A stretch of 64,000 nt of DNA from Sphaerisporangium aureirubrum (GCF_042658925.1 NZ_JBHSRF010000017.1:62001-126000); one strand, 5' to 3'; shown: positions 9,005 through 17,550, counted from the stretch's first letter. The notes: a model not told the origin generated them from the letters alone. A program made the numbers and translations.

Positions 9005-9040
9005 TTTGATCACCATTGAAACGTTTCGGTAGTGATCAAA
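9005..9040. promoter_or_regulatory. nested LacI-type operator upstream of the GH115 gene
   Basis: Two palindromes share an axis (9022.5): an inner GAAACGTTTC (9018-9027) and outer arms TTTGATCAC (9005-9013) and GTGATCAAA (9032-9040). The inner sequence has the central-CG, A/T-flanked form bound by LacI-family sugar repressors. It lies 45-80 bases upstream of the GH115 start and probably overlaps its promoter. The regulator is not in this window. Confidence 0.6.
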
Positions 9041-9236
9041 TCACCCGGATGGTAGCCACCACCCCATGTGGGGTCAACAACGGTGCGTCCCGCCCGCGGG
9101 CCGGCCGACCGGGTCCGGAAACCCGCCAGGTGGCGGACGGGGGGCGTCCACGGTGATTGGGGGCGGGACGGTGTCCGCGGTCCGTGATCCATCGCCGCAC
9201 AAGGATGACAAACGATTGTGAAGAGGGCTGAAACTT

Positions 9237-9860
9237 TCAGTGATCCTCGACCACGGACCCGGGCTCGCGGGCCGGGGAGCCGGAGGGTACGGCGGGATGG
9301 AGCGCGACAACGACGTGGTGCGGCCGTCCGCCCTCGGCCGACTCGTCGTGGTAGCGGGCGATCAGCACGGCCAGCGCCCCGGCCAGCTCCTCGGCGAACG
9401 CCGCCCGGTCGGCCGCGGTGGCGAACCGCACCTCACCCTCCATGGCGAACGTCGCGACCCGCTTGCCCGCCCGCTCGGCGCCGCTGAGCAGCGCCCCGAC
9501 GTCGCGCACCAGCCGGGCGGCCACCGCCAGCAGCCAGCGCGCCGACAGGCGGTCCGGCGACATCGCCGGATCGGGCTGGACGGCGGCCAGCGCGGCCGGG
9601 GAGATGACGTAGGAGGCCGCGGTGGCGCGCATGACGCGCTCGTGGACGTTGCCCTTCCTGCGCTCCTCGACCAGCTCGACCAGGCCGTGCCGCTCCAGGG
9701 TCTTGAGGTGGTAGTTGACCTTCTGGCGGGGCAGGCCGACCCGGGCGGCGAGCATGGTCGCCGAGAGGGGCGTGGCCAGCTCCGCCAGCAGCCGGGCGCG
9801 CACGGGGTCCAGCGAGACCTCGGCCGCGGCCGGGTCCTCGATCACCGCCACATCGAGCAT
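9237..9860 (-). CDS. ArsR/HTH_20-type winged-helix regulator
   Basis: A 207-residue cytosolic DNA-binding protein. Residues about 18-75 form an ArsR-like winged helix: DPVRARLLAELA, then ATMLAARVGLPRQKVNYHLKTLERHGLVE and a basic wing. The remainder (VISPAALAAVQPDP, then SARWLLAVAARLVRDVGALLSGAERAGKRVATFAMEGEVRFA) is the helical C-terminal part common in actinobacterial HTH_20 proteins, which often precede efflux genes. The ATG at 9860 lies 6 bases from a strong inverted repeat, suggesting autoregulation. It is downstream of the arabinofuranosidase-like gene on the same strand, so co-transcription is possible, although the repeat between them could also terminate. Ligand unknown. Confidence 0.82.
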   Translation of the reverse strand: MLDVAVIEDPAAAEVSLDPVRARLLAELATPLSATMLAARVGLPRQKVNYHLKTLERHGLVELVEERRKGNVHERVMRATAASYVISPAALAAVQPDPAMSPDRLSARWLLAVAARLVRDVGALLSGAERAGKRVATFAMEGEVRFATAADRAAFAEELAGALAVLIARYHDESAEGGRPHHVVVALHPAVPSGSPAREPGSVVEDH

Positions 9861-9865
9861 GACAC

Positions 9866-9923
9866 CACGGTGACACCGACGACTTTTCTTGTCAACGAGA
9901 AGTAAGTCGTCGGTGCCACCGTG
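9866..9923. promoter_or_regulatory. 20-bp inverted repeat: operator and/or terminator
   Basis: Arms at 9866-9885 and 9904-9923 are complementary at 19 of 20 positions, with an 18-nt loop. The loop carries TTGACA on the minus strand (9895-9890), a perfect -35 hexamer for the regulator gene at 9860; the matching -10 is poor. The repeat fills the 70 bases between the glycosidase stop and the regulator start, so it can serve as autoregulatory operator, terminator, or both. Confidence 0.6.
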
Positions 9924-9930
9924 ACCCGGT

Positions 9931-11988
9931 TCAGAGGGTGGTGCAGGTCCTCCCGTTCAGCTTGAAGACGGCCGGCAGGACGTTGGGTCCGCTGTAGGAG
10001 GCGACCGTGCCCGCGCTCGTGGTGGCGCCGGGGGCCAGCGTGGAGCCCTCCAGGCTGGTCACGGTGACCTTGCGGCCGTCCTGGGCCCAGCCGGCGTTCC
10101 AGCCGCCGTTGATCTGCTGCCAGGCGGTCGGCCAGGAGTAGGTGAGCGTCCAGGCGCTCAGCGGCTCGGTGTCGTTGTTGGTGACGTCCAGGCCGACGAT
10201 GTAGCCGTTGCCCCAGTCGTTGTTGTCGGTGAAGCGGACCGAGCACGAGCTCGCCGCCGGGGTGCCGGTGGTGAAGGTCAGCGGCGCGGACGCCCACGAC
10301 AGCCCGCCGCCCGCGTCCCTGGTCAGGACGTTCACCGTGTAGCGGGTGCCGGGCAGCAGGTTGCGCACGGTGAACGAGGTGCCCGGCGTCTCACCCCACT
10401 GGTCGCTGGTCGCGCCGGCCTGGCGGTGCACCTCGTACTTGACGATGGGGCGGCTGCCGGGCGTGGCTGCGGTCCAGGCGATCGTCGCGGTGGTGTCGGT
10501 GACCGCGGTGACCTCCGGCTGCCCCGGCGCCCCGGGCGCGCCGGTCACGGGCGTGGCCGGGCGCAGCACCACCGTGGTGAGGGAGTACGGCGGCAGCACC
10601 TGGGAGGTGGCCGTGCCCGCCGGGGCGGCGCTCACCCCGGCGGCGCCGTTGGTGAACGAGTGGACCATCGGCGCCCCGGCGGCGGGGGCGAAGCCGCCCG
10701 AGTAGTCGATGGTGACCTCGCGGGGCGCGTCCGGGTCCTTGTTGACCAGCAGGAGGGCCACCTCGCCGTTGGCGCGGCGCACCGCGTGCGCGCTGATCAG
10801 CGGCTCGTCGGCGGTGGCGCGGACCATCTGGTCGCCGGGCCTGGCGAACACGCTCAGCATGTCCAGCGCGTGGTACGGCGGGAACGGCGTGTTGAGCGCC
10901 GGCTGACAGACGTCGCCCGCGCAGTTGGCGCTGGACAGCAGGCCCCAGTCGCCGTAGTCGGTGTGGCCGGCCACCTCGGACACGGTGCCGATGCCGTTGT
11001 GCACGTTCCACCAGTCGACGGTGAACACGCCGTTCTCCAGCAGCCGGGCGTAGGCCTCGGCGGCGAACAGCGCGCCCGGCTGGGTGTTGGTGCCGACCGT
11101 GCTGCTGACCTCGGTGACCGCGAGGCCGATGCGCGACGAACCGGCCCCCGCGTACTGCGCGATCTGCCGCTTGACCAGGTGGATCATGTCGTCGATCTGC
11201 GCGGGCCTGGTGAGCATGTCGGCCATGCCGCTCTGGCCCGGGTACCAGTGCAGGATCCCGAAGTCGATGCTCGGGCCCGCGATGGACAGCACCGTCTGGT
11301 TCCACGAGCCGGAGTCACCGGCGGCGGTTATCGCGTCCGGCCAGCCGGCCGGGGTGGTGAGCACCGCGCCGATCTTGATGGTGGGGTCCTTGGCCTTCAT
11401 CGCCTGGGAGTAGGCGACCACGTTGCGGGCGTACTCGGCCGGGCTCTTGTCGGCGTGGTCGTCGGCCTCCCACTGGGAGCCGTAGTGGCCGTTGCCGTAG
11501 TTCTCGTTGCCGATCTCCCAGTACTTGACGCCGTATCCCTTGGTGACGTTGGCGTACTCGACCCAGGCGGCGGCCTCCTGCGGGGTGCCGGTGCCGTAGT
11601 TGGCGATGACGATGGGCTGGGCCCCGGTGCGCCGCACGCCGCTCATGAAGGTGTCGAAGTCGGTGTCGGGGGCGACGTAGCCGCCGGGGGCGGTGTGGTT
11701 CTGCCAGTGGTAGATGTCGGCGTAGGAGCCGCCCGGGTAGCGGATCATCTGGACGCCCGCGTCCTTCAGCAGGTCGGCTACGGGGGCCGCGCCGAGGTGG
11801 GTGTCCCAGATGGCGTGGTTGACACCGATGCCGGTGCCCGGCACGGTGGCGAGGCCCGCACGGGTGTTCACCGTGACACGGGCGGGGACGGTCGAGGCGT
11901 CGGCGGCGGGCGCGGCGGCGTGCACCAAGGCGCCCGCGGCGAGTAACGCCCCGCCCGCCAGGACACGGCGGAGCCGGGGAAATCTCAT
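9931..11988 (-). CDS. secreted arabinofuranosidase-like glycosidase with Fn3 and CBM2
   Basis: A 685-residue secreted enzyme. A signal peptide covers residues 1-31. The catalytic domain (about 35-480) is a clan GH-A barrel of the alpha-L-arabinofuranosidase (GH51-like) type: IRYPGGSYADIYHWQNHTAP, the acid/base Glu162 in EIGNENYG, and the likely nucleophile Glu293 in LAVTEVSS. An Fn3 domain follows (about 490-580), then a CBM2-type cellulose/xylan-binding module at the end with paired cysteines (SCSVRF near its start, GRTCTTL at its end) and conserved tryptophans. It would strip arabinose side chains or act on a related hemicellulose. The start at 11988 gives a clean signal peptide; the ATG 30 bases upstream does not. 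Exact GH family needs a profile search. Confidence 0.85.
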   Translation of the reverse strand: MRFPRLRRVLAGGALLAAGALVHAAAPAADASTVPARVTVNTRAGLATVPGTGIGVNHAIWDTHLGAAPVADLLKDAGVQMIRYPGGSYADIYHWQNHTAPGGYVAPDTDFDTFMSGVRRTGAQPIVIANYGTGTPQEAAAWVEYANVTKGYGVKYWEIGNENYGNGHYGSQWEADDHADKSPAEYARNVVAYSQAMKAKDPTIKIGAVLTTPAGWPDAITAAGDSGSWNQTVLSIAGPSIDFGILHWYPGQSGMADMLTRPAQIDDMIHLVKRQIAQYAGAGSSRIGLAVTEVSSTVGTNTQPGALFAAEAYARLLENGVFTVDWWNVHNGIGTVSEVAGHTDYGDWGLLSSANCAGDVCQPALNTPFPPYHALDMLSVFARPGDQMVRATADEPLISAHAVRRANGEVALLLVNKDPDAPREVTIDYSGGFAPAAGAPMVHSFTNGAAGVSAAPAGTATSQVLPPYSLTTVVLRPATPVTGAPGAPGQPEVTAVTDTTATIAWTAATPGSRPIVKYEVHRQAGATSDQWGETPGTSFTVRNLLPGTRYTVNVLTRDAGGGLSWASAPLTFTTGTPAASSCSVRFTDNNDWGNGYIVGLDVTNNDTEPLSAWTLTYSWPTAWQQINGGWNAGWAQDGRKVTVTSLEGSTLAPGATTSAGTVASYSGPNVLPAVFKLNGRTCTTL

Positions 11989-12259
11989 GGTCGTCCAATC
12001 CGGAGGGCTCGCGGACACGAGGGCGCGAGGCCAGGGGTGTCAGGCGGATCGGCCAGAACGTATGAGCCGGTTGGAACGGTGTCAACGAAGCCCGGCTTCG
12101 TCCCAGGTCGACGGTGAAAATTACATCCAGCGCTCAAATCCGGCCGGCGACCTGCCCTGTTCCAGGCCGATCTTGAGGGTCCGTGGGGCGGCGGGCACAA
12201 TCGGTCGCAAGGACGGGCGGGCCGCTGGAATACGGAAGGGCGGCGGTACGCTTAGGTGG

Positions 12260-12271
12260 TTGAAATTTCAA
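12260..12271. promoter_or_regulatory. 12-bp palindrome upstream of the monooxygenase gene
   Basis: TTGAAATTTCAA is a perfect palindrome 32 bases before the chosen start at 12304. A site here would overlap the promoter or leader; MarR- or TetR-family proteins bind such short AT-rich palindromes. The 315-base gap between the glycosidase and this gene holds nothing else I can name. Confidence 0.4.
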
Positions 12272-12303
12272 TTGGCACCTCATTCGCAGAGGACATGAGC
12301 GCG

Positions 12304-13413
12304 ATGCAGTTCGGACTCTTCTCCGTGGGCGACGTCACCCCCGACCCCACCGACGGCACGACGCCGTCCGAGCACGACCGGATCAAGGCGATGGTCGCCA
12401 TCGCCCTGAAGGCCGAGGAGATCGGCCTGGACGTCTTCGCCACCGGCGAACACCACAACCCGCCGTTCGTGCCCTCCTCCCCCACCACCATGCTCGGCTA
12501 CATCGCCGCGCGCACCGAGCGGCTGATCCTCTCCACCGCCACCACGCTGATCACCACCAGCGACCCGGTGAAGATCGCCGAGGACTTCGCGATGCTCCAG
12601 CACCTGGCCGACGGCCGGGTCGACCTCATGCTCGGGCGAGGCAACACCGGGCCGGTCTACCCGTGGTTCGGGCAGGACATCCGGCAGGGCATCCCGCTGG
12701 CCATCGAGAACTACGCGCTGCTGCACCGGCTGTGGCGCGAGGACGTCGTGGACTGGCAGGGACGGTTCCGGACCCCGCTGCAGGGATTCACCTCGACGCC
12801 GCGCCCGCTGGACGGGGTGCCGCCGTTCGTGTGGCACGGCTCCATCCGCAGCCCCGAGATCGCCGAGCAGGCCGCGTACTACGGCGACGGGTTCTTCGCC
12901 AACAACATCTTCTGGCCCAAGGAACACTTCGTCCGTCTCATCGGGTTGTACCGGGAGCGGTTCGCGCACTACGGGCACGGCACGCCCGAACAGGCGTACG
13001 TCGGGCTCGGAGGGCAGGTGTTCATGCGGAAGAACTCCCAGGACGCGGTGCGCGAGTTCCGGCCGTACTTCGACAACGCGCCGGTCTACGGGCACGGGCC
13101 GTCGCTGGAGGAGTTCACCGAGCAGACGCCGCTGACCGTGGGCAGCCCGCAGGAGGTCATCGACAAGACGCTGGCCTTCCGGGAGCACTTCGGGGACTAC
13201 CAGCGGCAGCTGTTCCTCATGGACCACGCCGGGTTGCCGCTGAAGACGGTGCTCGAGCAGCTCGACATCCTCGGCGAGGAGGTCGTGCCGGTGCTGCGCA
13301 AGGAGTTCGCGGCGCTCCGGCCCGCCGGGGTGCCCGAGGGACCCACGCACGCCGCGCTGGTCGCCCGCCACGCCGCCGGGGAGGCCCCGGTGCCCGGCGG
13401 GGTTCCCGCCTGA
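12304..13413 (+). CDS. CE1758-family luciferase-like FMN-dependent monooxygenase
   Basis: A 369-residue bacterial-luciferase-like flavin monooxygenase. The sequence closely follows the CE1758 subfamily: MQFGLFSVGDVTPDP, GEHHNPPFVPSSPTTMLGYIAARTE, DFAMLQHLADGRVDLMLGRGNTGPVYPWFG, WHGSIRSPEIAEQAAYYGDGFF and FLMDHAGLPLKTVLEQL. Family members use reduced FMN supplied by a partner reductase, which is encoded next (gap 19 bases). Substrate is unknown. I chose the ATG at 12304 because AGAGGA at 12288-12293 lies 10 bases upstream; the ATG at 12295 is too close to it. Cytosolic; probably a two-gene operon. Confidence 0.9.
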   Translation: MQFGLFSVGDVTPDPTDGTTPSEHDRIKAMVAIALKAEEIGLDVFATGEHHNPPFVPSSPTTMLGYIAARTERLILSTATTLITTSDPVKIAEDFAMLQHLADGRVDLMLGRGNTGPVYPWFGQDIRQGIPLAIENYALLHRLWREDVVDWQGRFRTPLQGFTSTPRPLDGVPPFVWHGSIRSPEIAEQAAYYGDGFFANNIFWPKEHFVRLIGLYRERFAHYGHGTPEQAYVGLGGQVFMRKNSQDAVREFRPYFDNAPVYGHGPSLEEFTEQTPLTVGSPQEVIDKTLAFREHFGDYQRQLFLMDHAGLPLKTVLEQLDILGEEVVPVLRKEFAALRPAGVPEGPTHAALVARHAAGEAPVPGGVPA

Positions 13414-13432
13414 ACCACTTAGGGAGATGTGG

Positions 13433-14044
13433 ATGAGACCCTTGAAACTGGTGGCCGTGTCGGCGGGCCTCAGCGTGCCGTCCTCGACCCGCCTGCTGAC
13501 CGACCGGCTGGTGGAGGCGACGACACGGGCCCTGTCCGAGGACCGCGAGGTCGAGGTGCGCGTGGTGGAGCTGCGCGACCTCGCCACCGACATCGCCCAC
13601 AACATGGTGACCGGCTTCCCCGGCCCCGCCCTGCGCTCCGCCGTGGAGGCCGTCACCGACGCCGACGGCCTGATCGCCGTCACCCCCATCTTCAGCGCCT
13701 CCTACAGCGGCCTGTTCAAGTCGTTCTTCGACGTGATCGACAACACCGCCCTGGCCGGCAAGCCCGTCCTGATCGCCGCCACCGGCGGCACCCCCCGCCA
13801 TTCCCTGGCCCTCGAACACGCGATGCGCCCCCTCTTCAGCTACCTCCGCGCCCACGTCACCCCCACCGCCGTCTACGCCGCCTCCGACGACTGGGGCACC
13901 CCCGGCGACGCCGAGTCCCTCTCCACCCGGATAACCCGCGCCGCCGAAGAACTGGCCACCGCCCTCCACTCCCGCCCCATCCCCCCCACCCCCCTGACCG
14001 ACGTGATCCCCTTCGCCCAGCAACTGGCCAACCTCCGCCCCTGA
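13433..14044 (+). CDS. CE1759-family NADPH-dependent FMN reductase
   Basis: A 203-residue flavodoxin-like reductase, partner of the preceding monooxygenase. The opening KLVAVSAGLSVPSSTRLLTDRL is the phosphate-binding loop for FMN. FSASYSGLFKSFFDVID and AATGGTPRHSLALEHAMRPLFSYL are typical of the CE1759 subfamily, which is defined by its pairing with CE1758-type luciferase-like proteins. The start at 13433 is preceded by GGGAG (13422-13426) at six bases; the ATG at 13427 overlaps the ribosome site. It would reduce FMN with NADPH for the monooxygenase. Confidence 0.9.
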   Translation: MRPLKLVAVSAGLSVPSSTRLLTDRLVEATTRALSEDREVEVRVVELRDLATDIAHNMVTGFPGPALRSAVEAVTDADGLIAVTPIFSASYSGLFKSFFDVIDNTALAGKPVLIAATGGTPRHSLALEHAMRPLFSYLRAHVTPTAVYAASDDWGTPGDAESLSTRITRAAEELATALHSRPIPPTPLTDVIPFAQQLANLRP

Positions 14045-14094
14045 CCCCTCCCCCACCCCGCGTACGCACCCGCCCCGCACTTCTCCTTCGAAAA

Positions 14095-14121
14095 CCAGGG
14101 CTTGCCAATCGGCAGCCCTGG
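14095..14121 (+). terminator. hairpin between the FMN reductase gene and trpB
   Basis: CCAGGGCTTGCC (14095-14106) pairs with GGCAGCCCTGG (14111-14121), leaving one bulged base and a four-base loop. It lies 50 bases past the FMN reductase stop and just before the trpB operator, so it probably ends the upstream transcript. Confidence 0.5.
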
Positions 14122-14124
14122 GCT

Positions 14125-14140
14125 ACTGTTCTAGAACAGT
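14125..14140. promoter_or_regulatory. perfect 16-bp palindrome, likely GntR operator of trpBA
   Basis: ACTGTTCTAGAACAGT is self-complementary over 16 bases and lies 19 bases before the trpB start. GntR/HutC regulators bind palindromes of this length, and a GntR gene is third in the operon, so an autoregulated operator is likely. A second partial element, CTAGAGAG, follows at once. Confidence 0.65.
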
Positions 14141-14159
14141 CTAGAGAGAGAAGGCGATC

Positions 14160-15374
14160 ATGGGTGCGATGTCCTGGTCCGGCCGGCAGGCCGTCACGGT
14201 GCCCGCCGCCCGCGCGATGAGCGACCCCGGCGCCACCGGCCGGTTCGGGGCCTACGGCGGGCGGTACGTGCCGGAGTCGCTGATCCCGGCCTGCCACGAG
14301 ATCGAGGCGGCGTTCCGTGAGGCCTGGAGCGACCCCGAGTTCCGCAACAGGCTCGGCACCCTGCTCACGGTCTACGCCGGCCGCCCCACTCCGCTGACCC
14401 CCGCCTGGCGGCTCTCCCGTGAGCTCGGCATCACCCTGTTCCTCAAACGCGAGGATCTCACGCACACCGGCTCACACAAGATCAACAATGTGATCGGCCA
14501 GGCGCTGCTCGCTCACCGCATGGGCAAGCGACGGCTGCTGGCCGAGACCGGCGCGGGCCAGCACGGCGTCGCCACGGCCACCGCCGCCGCGCTCCTGGGC
14601 CTCGAGGCGACCGTGTTCATGGGCGAGCGCGACATCGAACGGCAGGAGCTCAACGTCCTGCGGATGAACGTGCTGGGCGCGGAGGTCGTGCCGGTCACGA
14701 CCGGGAGCCGCACCCTCAAGGACGCCTGCAACGAGGCGATGCGGCACTGGGTGTCGTCGGTGGACGACTCCTACTACTGCATCGGGTCGGTGATGGGCCC
14801 GCATCCCTATCCGTGGATGGTGCGCGAGTTCCAGCGGGTGATCGGCGAGGAGGCCCGCGCCCAGTGCGCCGCCGAACTCCCCGTCGGCGTGCCCGACTAC
14901 GTGGTCGCCTGCATCGGCGGCGGCTCCAACGCCGCGGGCACGTTCGCCGGCTTCGTCGACACCACCGCCCGGCTCGTCGGGGTCGAGGCCGAGGGCGGCG
15001 CGGCGGCGACCTTCGGCAGCGCCGGGGTGCTGCACGGCTTCCGCTCGCTGGTCCTCCAGGACGAGGACGGCCAGGTGAAGGAGGCCCACTCGGTCGCGGC
15101 CGGCCTCGACTACCCGGGGATCGGCCCCGAGCACGCCCATCTACGCGACGGGGGCCGCGCCCGCTACGAGACCGTCAACGACGAAGAGGTCGTCGAGGCG
15201 CTGCTGTACCTGGCCCGCACCGAGGGGATCCTGGCCGCGCTGGAGTCCTCGCACGCCGTGGCCTGGGTGATCCGGGCCGCCAAGTCCGGTGAGATCGCGC
15301 CGGGGTCGACCGTGATGCTGACCCTCTCCGGCAGGGGAGACAAGGACATCGCCTCCATCAAGGAGCTGCTGTGA
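14160..15374 (+). CDS. trpB: tryptophan synthase beta chain
   Basis: A 404-residue PLP enzyme that joins indole and serine to make tryptophan. Near the N-terminus is GRFGAYGGRYVPESL. The PLP-binding lysine is Lys107 in HTGSHKINN; ETGAGQHGVATA, GSVMGPHPYPWMVREFQ and the phosphate-binding GGGSNAAG (about 254) follow, and LSGRGDKD closes the protein. All are standard for TrpB1. AGAAGG precedes the ATG at a good distance. Its stop overlaps the trpA start. It is not linked here to trpE, trpD or trpC, so this is a detached trpBA unit, under an apparent GntR operator. Confidence 0.96.
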   Translation: MGAMSWSGRQAVTVPAARAMSDPGATGRFGAYGGRYVPESLIPACHEIEAAFREAWSDPEFRNRLGTLLTVYAGRPTPLTPAWRLSRELGITLFLKREDLTHTGSHKINNVIGQALLAHRMGKRRLLAETGAGQHGVATATAAALLGLEATVFMGERDIERQELNVLRMNVLGAEVVPVTTGSRTLKDACNEAMRHWVSSVDDSYYCIGSVMGPHPYPWMVREFQRVIGEEARAQCAAELPVGVPDYVVACIGGGSNAAGTFAGFVDTTARLVGVEAEGGAAATFGSAGVLHGFRSLVLQDEDGQVKEAHSVAAGLDYPGIGPEHAHLRDGGRARYETVNDEEVVEALLYLARTEGILAALESSHAVAWVIRAAKSGEIAPGSTVMLTLSGRGDKDIASIKELL

Positions 15375-16144
15375 CCGAAACCCTGGAGGAATTCCTGGTC
15401 GCGCGCCGTGGCACGGGCCGTCCCCTGCTGGTGCCCTATGTCACCGCCGGGGTCACCCCCGGGTGGACGGACGTGGTCCACGCCTACGCCGACGCCGGAG
15501 CCGACGCGGTCGAGCTGGGCTTCCCCTTCTCCGATCCCATGCTGGACGGCGTCACGATCCAGGAGGCCTCCGACCGGGCGATCGCGGCCGGGACCACGGT
15601 CAGGGGGATCCTCGACGAGGTCGCGACGCTCGACGTCGGCGTGCCGCTCGTCGCGATGACCTATAGCAATCTGGTGATGCGGCATGGCACCGCGGAGTTC
15701 TGTGCGGCGCTCACCGCGAGCGGGCTGCGCGGGCTGATCGTGCCCGACTCGCCCCTGGAGGAGGCCGGGGAGCTGGCGGACGCCGCGGCCGCAGTGGGCC
15801 TCGATCTCGTGCTGCTCGCCGCTCCGTCCTCCTCCCGGGCCAGACTGCGCGAGATCGCCGAGCGCAGCCGGGGCTTCGTCTACGCCGTGACCCGCATGGG
15901 CACCACCGGCGAGGGCGGCGAGATTCCCGGGCAGGCCGCCCGGCTCGGCCGCGAGCTCAAGGGACTCACCGACCGGCCGGTCCTGTTCGGTTTCGGGGTC
16001 TCCGATCCGGCGCAGGCCGCCGAGCTGGCGGGCCACGCCGACGGCGTCGTGGTGGCTTCGGCGCTGATGCGCAAGCTCCTCGACGGCGCCCGGCCACGCG
16101 AACTGGGAGAATATGTGGCGAGCATTCGACGCGCACTCGAATAG
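15371..16144 (+). CDS. trpA: tryptophan synthase alpha chain
   Basis: A 257-residue TIM-barrel lyase that cleaves indole-3-glycerol phosphate to indole and passes it to TrpB. The catalytic residues are visible: Glu48 in AVELGFPFSDP and Asp59 in DPMLDG. RMGTTGEGGEIPG, FGFGVSDP and DGVVVASALMRKL form the phosphate-binding end of the barrel. The GTG start overlaps the trpB stop (GTGA), so translation is coupled. The common DGP after the catalytic Asp is DGV here, a minor variation. Confidence 0.95.
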   Translation: MTETLEEFLVARRGTGRPLLVPYVTAGVTPGWTDVVHAYADAGADAVELGFPFSDPMLDGVTIQEASDRAIAAGTTVRGILDEVATLDVGVPLVAMTYSNLVMRHGTAEFCAALTASGLRGLIVPDSPLEEAGELADAAAAVGLDLVLLAAPSSSRARLREIAERSRGFVYAVTRMGTTGEGGEIPGQAARLGRELKGLTDRPVLFGFGVSDPAQAAELAGHADGVVVASALMRKLLDGARPRELGEYVASIRRALE

Positions 16145-16152
16145 GGAGTCAG

Positions 16153-16908
16153 ATGAGCAGTACGCCCCGCTACCGCGTCATCGCCGACGACCTGACCCAC
16201 AAGATCAGGTCGGGCCACTACCGCGCGGGCGAGGCGTTGCCCGCGCAGCGTGAGCTCAGCGCCTCCTACGGCGTGACGATGATGACGCTGCGGCAGGCGT
16301 TGCAGGTCCTCAGCGGCGAGGGGCTGATCGTCCAGCGGGCCGGCCGCGGCACCTATGTGACCCCGGCCAGCGCGGAGTACCCCCTCGACACGCTGCGCAG
16401 TCTCGGCGACGACCTGCGCAGGCAGGGTTACCCCCTGCGGACCGAGGTGCTGTCGGCCGCGATCCGGCCGGCCCCGCGCTCGCTCACCCTGCTGCCGGAC
16501 GACGCGCCGGCCGGCCACCGGGCCCTCCGGCTGGCACGCGTACGGCACGTGCTGGGCCGGCCCGCCGTCCACCAGATCTCCTGGATCGCCGAACCGCACG
16601 CCTCGGCGATCAAGGGGACCGATTTCACCGAGACCCCGCTGTACACCGCGCTCGCCGACGCCGGCGCGCGAGTGCACCGGGCGACCGAACGGATCAGGCC
16701 GGCCCTGCTCACCGCCCCGGTCGCGGCGCGGCTGCGGCAGCCGGCCGGCAGCCCGGTCTTCGTCAGCGAACGGGCGACCTACGACGACCAGGGCGCCCTG
16801 GTCGTCATGGACCACGCCACGATCCTCGGCGAGTTGATGGAGATCAGGGCCGAGCGCAAGGCCACGGACCTGTCGCTGCACTGGGTCACCCAGGTTGATG
16901 GGGATTGA
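16153..16908 (+). CDS. GntR-family (HutC subfamily) regulator of the trpBA operon
   Basis: A 251-residue regulator that starts 8 bases after trpA. Residues 6-70 are the GntR winged helix: YRVIADDLTHKIRSGHYRAGEALPAQRELSASYGV, then MTLRQALQVLSGEGLIVQRAGRGTYV. Residues 90-245 form a UTRA ligand-binding domain (HutC type), with RLARVRHVLGRPAVHQISWI and PVFVSERATYDDQGALVVMDHATI. Gene order and the palindrome before trpB suggest it controls its own operon, possibly in response to an indole- or tryptophan-related effector. The effector is inference. The 222 bases downstream hold no clear gene. Confidence 0.87.
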   Translation: MSSTPRYRVIADDLTHKIRSGHYRAGEALPAQRELSASYGVTMMTLRQALQVLSGEGLIVQRAGRGTYVTPASAEYPLDTLRSLGDDLRRQGYPLRTEVLSAAIRPAPRSLTLLPDDAPAGHRALRLARVRHVLGRPAVHQISWIAEPHASAIKGTDFTETPLYTALADAGARVHRATERIRPALLTAPVAARLRQPAGSPVFVSERATYDDQGALVVMDHATILGELMEIRAERKATDLSLHWVTQVDGD

Positions 16909-17130
16909 GCGGTCGCTGCGGCGGTGGGGCGTGGCGGGTCCTGGCGATGAACGCGCGGGCGGTGTGCAGTTTGATCGGGACCACGGCAAGAGGACCCGAC
17001 GGAGTGTCGCTGGAGTTTATCCAGCAGATGTCGCCATTTCTTTTGCATGCGGACTCCAGAGCTTGATCCCATCCACCTTCCAGCTGTGGATTTCACGTTT
17101 ATTTCATGTTCTCTGGCTCTGGAGATTTCG

Positions 17131-17389
17131 ATGAGTAGCGACATTCGGCGCGCCACCCCCGGTGCGGCGCTCGCCTCTGGACATCGCCGAGCAGGCGTTC
17201 AGGCTCCTGTGCCGCGAGCCCGGCGGGCCGGCCCTGGACGCCACCGGCCGGACCGGTGACCTGCCACAACGGGCGATCCACCTGATCGAGTTGCGTAAGC
17301 TGCTGATGGACCGCAGGCTCGGCAACCACGTCCGCGACATCGTCTGGCGCGAGCCGGTGACCCGCGCCCGCACACTGGGCGCCCCCTGA
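17131..17389 (+). pseudogene. frameshifted N-terminal fragment of a conserved actinobacterial protein
   Basis: An ATG at 17131 with GGAG six bases upstream begins MSSDIRRATP and then leaves frame at a run of five C. Dropping one C joins it to the frame encoding RRSPLDIAEQAFRLLCREP, then LIELRKLLMDRRLGNHVRDIVWREPVTRART, ending at 17389. This resembles the first 80 or so residues of a conserved Streptosporangiales protein of unknown function; the normal C-terminal part is absent. I read it as a broken gene at the left edge of the biosynthetic cluster. A sequencing error in the C run could explain the first shift, but not the missing C-terminus. Confidence 0.5.
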
Positions 17390-17550
17390 ATCAGAATCGC
17401 GAAATAACCGCGGCGAGCACCTCTAATCGCCGTGCGTGGTCGGGCGAGATCGTGGGGTGAGCAGGCGCCGCGCCCTTCCTGAACGGCAAACCATGAGCCA
17501 TGATGAAGTGGCGCGCTCGAACAGCCGGGCCAGTAAAGGGGATTCGTCAT

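Noticed and set aside
7245..9032. 595-residue plus-strand open frame opposite the GH115 gene
   Set aside because: Shadow frame; no ribosome site or family similarity, and it runs across the GH115 promoter palindrome.
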